A stretch of 36,363 nt of DNA from Spirochaetota bacterium. GTDB lineage: Bacteria; Spirochaetota; B62-G9; DRHN01. Made by a program: the position numbers and the translations under genes. Position 1 is the stretch's first letter. The number at the start of each line of letters is the position of its first letter. The DNA lies in assembly GCA_020342115.1 (NCBI GenBank), contig CP070841.1:2294504-2330866 (forward strand), given 5' to 3'. Of this stretch, positions 31,799 to 36,363 are shown piece by piece. The notes beneath the pieces are model-generated. The model did not search any database. It was given only the letters and a program-made list of their open reading frames with translations, and had not been told where the DNA came from.

Positions 31799-32906
31799 AA
31801 CACATGATGATGGATCTCGTACGAGACAATCACCCGAAAACAAGGTTCATGAGAACCCAGTTCAAAAGAACTATGTTCTTGAGGACTTCGTAAAAGAGAA
31901 CAAAGTTCTCATGGCCCATGGAGGTGGTGGAAGGGCTGCAAGGAGCCTCATACAAGAGCTTATATCACCGGTATTCGATAATCCTGAGCTTTCGAGGCTG
32001 GAAGATGCTGCCCGTATCCCCGGTATCCCTGGTAATAATCCAAGGGTGGTGATGACCACCGATAGCTATGTGGTTACTCCAAGGTTCTTCCCTGGAGGTG
32101 ATATTGGGAAACTTTCAGTATGCGGTACCGTGAATGATCTTGTGACAACCGGAGCACGTCCTGCAGCGCTATCTGTTGGTTTTATACTCGAGGAGGGCTT
32201 CTCTCTCAAAGAGCTCGAGAAGATTATCAAATCGATGAAACAAACGGCAGACTCCGTGCCAGTAGCCCTGATAACAGGTGATACAAAGGTTGTAGAAAGA
32301 GGAAGGGGGGATGGTATCTATATAACAACTGCCGGTGTGGGAATTTTACCTGAAGGTGTTTTTCTCTCTCCTGATAATATAGAACCCGGAGATGCTGTAC
32401 TGATCAATGGTCCCATTGGGAATCATGAGGCTGCAATCATCAGTGTGAGAGACAAGTTTTCGCTTGGCGTTGAAGTGGTTTCGGATTGCACACCCCTGGC
32501 AAGGCTGATAACGAAAATCACAGAAGCCGTTCCCGAGGTACGGTGTGCAAGAGATCCTACCAGAGGCGGAGTTGCATCGATACTTATTGAACTCGTAGAA
32601 TCTTCCGGATATGGGATTACCATTGATGAAGATAAATTACCCGTCGATGAGCCTGTATCCAACCTGTGTGAGGTTCTCGGAATGGATCCGCTTTATATGG
32701 CAAATGAGGGGAAAATGGTCGTTATAGTCCCTGAAAATCAGACAAAGCACTGTCTAGAGGTAATGCGATCTGTTCCAGCAGGTAAGAGAAGTACGGTAAT
32801 CGGGAGTGTTACAAAGGATAAACCTCGCCTTGTGGTAAATACACCCTATGGATCCTCGAGAGTGGTTACCATGCCGAAAGGCGAGCAGCTTCCAAGGATA
32901 TGTTGA
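31785..32906 (+). CDS. hypE: hydrogenase maturation thiocarboxamide dehydratase HypE, with N-terminal extension
   Basis: HypE (PurM/AIRS fold) dehydrates the C-terminal thiocarboxamide to thiocyanate, the donor of hydrogenase CN ligands. The terminal P-R-I-C is intact. Family motifs are H-G-G-G-G-R-A, T-T-D-S-Y-V, F-F-P-G-G-D-I-G-K-L, G-T-V-N-D-L, I-T-G-D-T-K-V and R-D-P-T-R-G-G-V-A. Counted from ATG 31785 it has 373 residues, about 35 more than usual. The extra N-terminus (1-35) is hydrophilic and charged, and its DNA is packed with palindromes (31815-31910). ATG 31911 (M43) would give about 331 residues but starts abnormally close to the G-rich motif and lacks a ribosome site. The true start is therefore uncertain. 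Confidence 0.93.
   Translation: MKEDKTHDDGSRTRQSPENKVHENPVQKNYVLEDFVKENKVLMAHGGGGRAARSLIQELISPVFDNPELSRLEDAARIPGIPGNNPRVVMTTDSYVVTPRFFPGGDIGKLSVCGTVNDLVTTGARPAALSVGFILEEGFSLKELEKIIKSMKQTADSVPVALITGDTKVVERGRGDGIYITTAGVGILPEGVFLSPDNIEPGDAVLINGPIGNHEAAIISVRDKFSLGVEVVSDCTPLARLITKITEAVPEVRCARDPTRGGVASILIELVESSGYGITIDEDKLPVDEPVSNLCEVLGMDPLYMANEGKMVVIVPENQTKHCLEVMRSVPAGKRSTVIGSVTKDKPRLVVNTPYGSSRVVTMPKGEQLPRIC
31815..31910. promoter_or_regulatory. cluster of five short palindromes in the 5' part of hypE
   Basis: TCTCGT/ACGAGA with no loop (31815-31826); GGTTC-ATGA-GAACC (31844-31857); AGTTC-AAAA-GAACT (31859-31872), sharing bases with AAGAAC-TAT-GTTCTT (31866-31880); and GAGAAC-AAA-GTTCTC (31896-31910). 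Four of the five are built on GTTC/GAAC. They lie between the hypD stop and the conserved HypE core and may fold as alternative RNA hairpins or bind a protein. Confidence 0.5.
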
Positions 32907-33035
32907 TAGTATCAGTCAGCGGCCACTTATTCCTATTTATCCAATAATCATCTATATTTGAAGATTCTTGCTTATAGATATGATTTCCACTATAATAGTG
33001 CATCAATAGATCATACGGCTTGAAAAGGTTCTTAC

Positions 33036-33110
33036 GTGAGAGAGCTAAGATATCTACATGCAGTGCGTGAAGGCCTACAACAGGAGATGAGGAGAGATCC
33101 TGATATTGTT
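33036..33110 (+). pseudogene. N-terminal fragment of a 2-oxoacid (pyruvate/acetoin) dehydrogenase E1-beta gene
   Basis: GTG 33036 opens about 25 codons with R-E-L-R-Y-L-H-A-V-R-E-G-L, Q-Q-E-M-R-R-D-P-D-I-V. This is the typical first segment of E1-beta subunits (M-R-E-x-x-Y-x-x-A-x-R-E-x-L-x-x-E-M-x-R-D-P). After that the similarity stops abruptly and this frame ends at a TGA within about 15 codons. An AAAGG site lies upstream and TATAAT is at about 32991-32996, so the promoter region may be intact. The remaining ~300 residues are missing; sequence continues directly as the tail of an SDR gene in another frame. Confidence 0.62.
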
Positions 33111-33540
33111 ATTTTTTGTTCTCCAGAATGTTTCACATACAATGATTGAAAGTGGTACGGCTGGGAGCATTGTGAATATATCGTCCATTGCCGGGGAAGG
33201 GGGAAGACCATTTTATATTCCCTATGCTGCAACAAAAGCGGCTATTATAAATATGACTCAATCAACGGCGAAGGAATTGGCAAAACATAATATAAGGGTA
33301 AACTCTATATCACCTGGTAATATAGATACTCAGATGTTAAGAGATTTTGCTAGTAAAGTCGCTGAGTTAGAGAAAACGGATGTTGAGGGTATACTTGATT
33401 CGTGGGTAAATAAAATACCTTTAAAGCATTTTGCTAAGCCGGAAGAGATAGCAAGTGTAGTGTTATTTATAAGTTCTGATGAAGCTTCATATATCACAGG
33501 ACAAATCCTGGATGTTTGCGGTGGATTGTCAATCCCTTAA
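33106..33540 (+). pseudogene. C-terminal part of a classical SDR oxidoreductase, N-terminus missing
   Basis: About 144 codons match the second half of a ~250-residue short-chain dehydrogenase. F-F-V-L-Q-N-V corresponds to the middle helix. I-V-N-I-S-S-I-A-G (catalytic Ser), Y-A-A-T-K (the Y-x-x-x-K pair), I-S-P-G-N-I-D-T, E-E-I-A-S-V-V-L-F-I-S-S-D-E-A-S-Y-I-T-G-Q and the final C-G-G-L follow. The N-terminal cofactor motif T-G-x-x-x-G-x-G is absent, so no cofactor site remains. The frame is still open, suggesting recent loss. It abuts the E1-beta fragment in a different frame. The DNA looks more AT-rich than the neighbouring hyp genes. Confidence 0.7.
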
Positions 33541-33557
33541 AAGAAGCTATCGGTGTG

Positions 33558-33584
33558 TAGCAATCAGCTATCAGCTGATTGCTA
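33558..33584. repeat. perfect 12-bp hairpin downstream of the SDR fragment
   Basis: TAGCAATCAGCT (33558-33569) and AGCTGATTGCTA (33573-33584) are exact complements across a 3-base loop. No T-run follows. The inner CAGCTATCAGCTGA motif resembles low-complexity GCTATCAGC repeats seen between genes in other genomes. Confidence 0.6.
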
Positions 33585-33599
33585 ACTGTTGACCGCTGT

Positions 33600-33625
33600 A
33601 TGATGACGGCCCAGACTGTCATCAT
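33600..33625. terminator. possible weak terminator hairpin before enolase (convergent region)
   Basis: ATGATGAC (33600-33607) and GTCATCAT (33618-33625) pair over a 10-base loop, followed by TTTG. A GCTGCCAGCA direct repeat lies just after it. The short T-run makes it weak in the forward direction and it has none in the reverse. Confidence 0.35.
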
Positions 33626-33656
33626 TTTGCTGCCAGCAGTAGGCTGCCAGCACTAG

Positions 33657-34949
<1,293 letters not shown>

Positions 34950-34973
34950 TCACACCCTCCTCGGTTTTTTTTT

Positions 34974-35003
34974 ATTATACATCAAAATATCAATTATTAG
35001 CAA
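34974..35003 (-). promoter_or_regulatory. sigma70-like promoter of eno
   Basis: On the minus strand TTGCTA (34998-35003) and a perfect TATAAT (34974-34979) are 18 bases apart, 25 bases before the eno start codon. Confidence 0.5.
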
Positions 35004-35086
35004 GAGATTAATAGAATTGTCCAAATGCTTATGGTAGGGCAGGTTGTTTCCGATATATTAAGAGAATGAGACTGGGAAGTCATTAA

Positions 35087-36363
35087 ATGCGGATAAAACC
35101 AAAAGGTGTTGCAACATATTTATTTCTTTTTCTATCTTTATGCATTCTGTTTCTAGCCGGATATGGTATAGTTCGACTCGGGTACCATGGGATAGAGAAG
35201 TTATTTCCTTCGTTACAATATGATATCAACCGGCAAAGGGTATACATTTCCAGCTACCTCTCACATCTGACAAGATCAAAGATTGCACATGATTCTCTGG
35301 TTGTCCTTGAAAAAGAAAAGAGTAGATTAGCCAGGACCCAACGGGAGCTCGATGAGCTTGAAACGAGCATGGAGTCTTTTTTGGAGTCCATGAAAGAGAA
35401 ACAGGAGGTATTTGAGGCAAACGTATCATCTATCAATATCGGAGAGCTTGTTACAGATTTTCGAGCTGCGACTCATATTAATAAATACAATGAACTCTTT
35501 AACAGTGAATTGAACAAAAGGAAGCGGCTTTTTTTTAAGAGCTATACGAGTAAGAAGACGATTCTGGTCAATGAAAAGCAGTTGCATGAAAAGAGTATTT
35601 CTGAGCTCTCTCATTATATTGATGCGGTTCAACGAAAAGGTTCGGAAGAGTTAGAAGTTACAGGTAATCTACCTTATTTGAACGAAACACAAAAACTCTA
35701 TGCTGAGCGAGCCGTGATTTTTATTAAACAGGGAGAGTATGAGAGAGCTGCTGCTGTTTTAAAGACTGTTATGGATGCAGGTTTTGATGATCAGGTTCTG
35801 CTTATAAAACTCCTGTCCACATTGGAAGAGCTTGAAAGAAGACAAACAGAGCTAACCATTGAAAATCCACTAGTTGATCTCAAGCTAAGTTACCTTACAG
35901 AGGATTATGAAGAGGCACTCGATCAGACAGAAAAGCTCGAGTCCGATCCCTTTTTAAGGCCATTACTAAGCACACTGAATACTGCTCTTTATCGGAATAT
36001 CGAGATCACTGATGATATCGATGCAGATATAACGTTTAGAAATGATGTAAAAGGTCTTATAAATATGGCCACCAGACTCGAGCAAATCGGCGAATACGAG
36101 AAAGCGGTCAATCTTTATAGAAAACTCCTTCTGTTAGATATTCCTCCCCATGACAGAGAATATCTGACCAGCAAACTTTATTCAGCAATGAAGCTCTCCA
36201 TTGTAGGTGAGTTAAAAAGAAGTGACAATACAAGGGCGATTAAACTCCTTGAAAATGCACGACGCCTTATCTGGGAGGGCAAGAAAGATGAGGCATTGAA
36301 TCAATTCCTGTTGCTCATTAAGGAATGCCCCAATTCAGATTATGTTGGACAAGCGGTTGGTGA
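35087..36363 (+). CDS. membrane-anchored coiled-coil/TPR protein (3' end outside window)
   Basis: ATG 35087 opens a frame with no stop to the window end (425 codons so far). Residues 1-6 are basic, and about 9-30 form one hydrophobic helix, acting as a signal anchor. About 65-125 is a charged helical/coiled-coil segment rich in Glu, Lys, Leu and Arg. TPR-like pairs follow: Y-A-E-R-A-V-I-F-I-K-Q-G-E-Y-E-R-A-A-A-V-L near 200-222, then Y-E-E-A-L-D-Q-T-E near 270, Y-E-K-A-V-N-L-Y-R-K-L-L near 340 and K-K-D-E-A-L-N-Q-F-L-L-L near 400. The bulk is presumably periplasmic. I do not recognise the family. GGGAAG upstream is a modest ribosome site. Confidence 0.8.
   Translation, partial: MRIKPKGVATYLFLFLSLCILFLAGYGIVRLGYHGIEKLFPSLQYDINRQRVYISSYLSHLTRSKIAHDSLVVLEKEKSRLARTQRELDELETSMESFLESMKEKQEVFEANVSSINIGELVTDFRAATHINKYNELFNSELNKRKRLFFKSYTSKKTILVNEKQLHEKSISELSHYIDAVQRKGSEELEVTGNLPYLNETQKLYAERAVIFIKQGEYERAAAVLKTVMDAGFDDQVLLIKLLSTLEELERRQTELTIENPLVDLKLSYLTEDYEEALDQTEKLESDPFLRPLLSTLNTALYRNIEITDDIDADITFRNDVKGLINMATRLEQIGEYEKAVNLYRKLLLLDIPPHDREYLTSKLYSAMKLSIVGELKRSDNTRAIKLLENARRLIWEGKKDEALNQFLLLIKECPNSDYVGQAVG

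Overview
This is a contiguous stretch of bacterial chromosome: genes packed on both strands, Shine-Dalgarno sites such as GGAGG, sigma70-like promoters, a tRNA and Rho-independent terminators. Overall composition is AT-rich. The host looks anaerobic and double-membraned. It has formyl-THF ligase with a separate methenyl-THF cyclohydrolase, a nickel regulator with a full NiFe-hydrogenase maturation set, GTP-dependent PEP carboxykinase, an HAE3/MMPL exporter and a protein built of OmpL47-type repeats. The last two and the phasin-like coiled coil are often seen in Spirochaetota and neighbouring lineages, but the phylum cannot be fixed from the sequence alone. No phage, insertion sequence or CRISPR array is visible.

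Layout. 1-81 is the tail of an ABC-transporter ATPase. 236-3269: a xylose-isomerase-like enzyme, then folD and fchA on the minus strand. 3436-6141: an extended SDR paired with a steroid 5-alpha-reductase-like membrane enzyme, a palindrome, and an acyl-ACP thioesterase. 6453-9834: fhs behind a promoter with two copies of a TCTGGT/ACCAGA dyad, a nucleosidase-like gene and a VapBC pair with a perfect operator-like inverted repeat. 9958-10926: tRNA(CAT), a small Cys-rich protein and a decayed stretch. 10927-15437: pckG-nadC-nadA-tsaC. 15432-17283: a P-loop kinase and a CDP-alcohol phosphatidyltransferase. 17290-20487 (minus): leuC-leuD-leuB and a phasin-like coiled coil. 20725-25713: OmpL47 repeats, surE, a TPR protein, the MMPL exporter. 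25819-32906: thioredoxin, nikR, hypA-hypB-hypF-hypC-hypD-hypE. 33036-33540: a scar joining the start of an E1-beta gene to the end of an SDR gene. 33657-36363: enolase (minus) and an incomplete membrane-anchored TPR protein.

How the genes fit together. Fhs, FchA and FolD are the formate-to-methylene-THF steps (methyl branch of Wood-Ljungdahl or glycine/formate metabolism). This FolD has lost the lysine needed for cyclohydrolase activity, and the adjacent FchA supplies that step, so the usual bifunctional enzyme appears to be split in two. NikR and Hyp proteins point to nickel-dependent H2 metabolism, although no hydrogenase subunit lies in the window. PEPCK, enolase and the NAD genes serve central metabolism.

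The most interesting items are the split FolD/FchA pair, the SDR plus steroid-reductase pair, the E1-beta/SDR scar, and the palindrome-packed 5' end of hypE.
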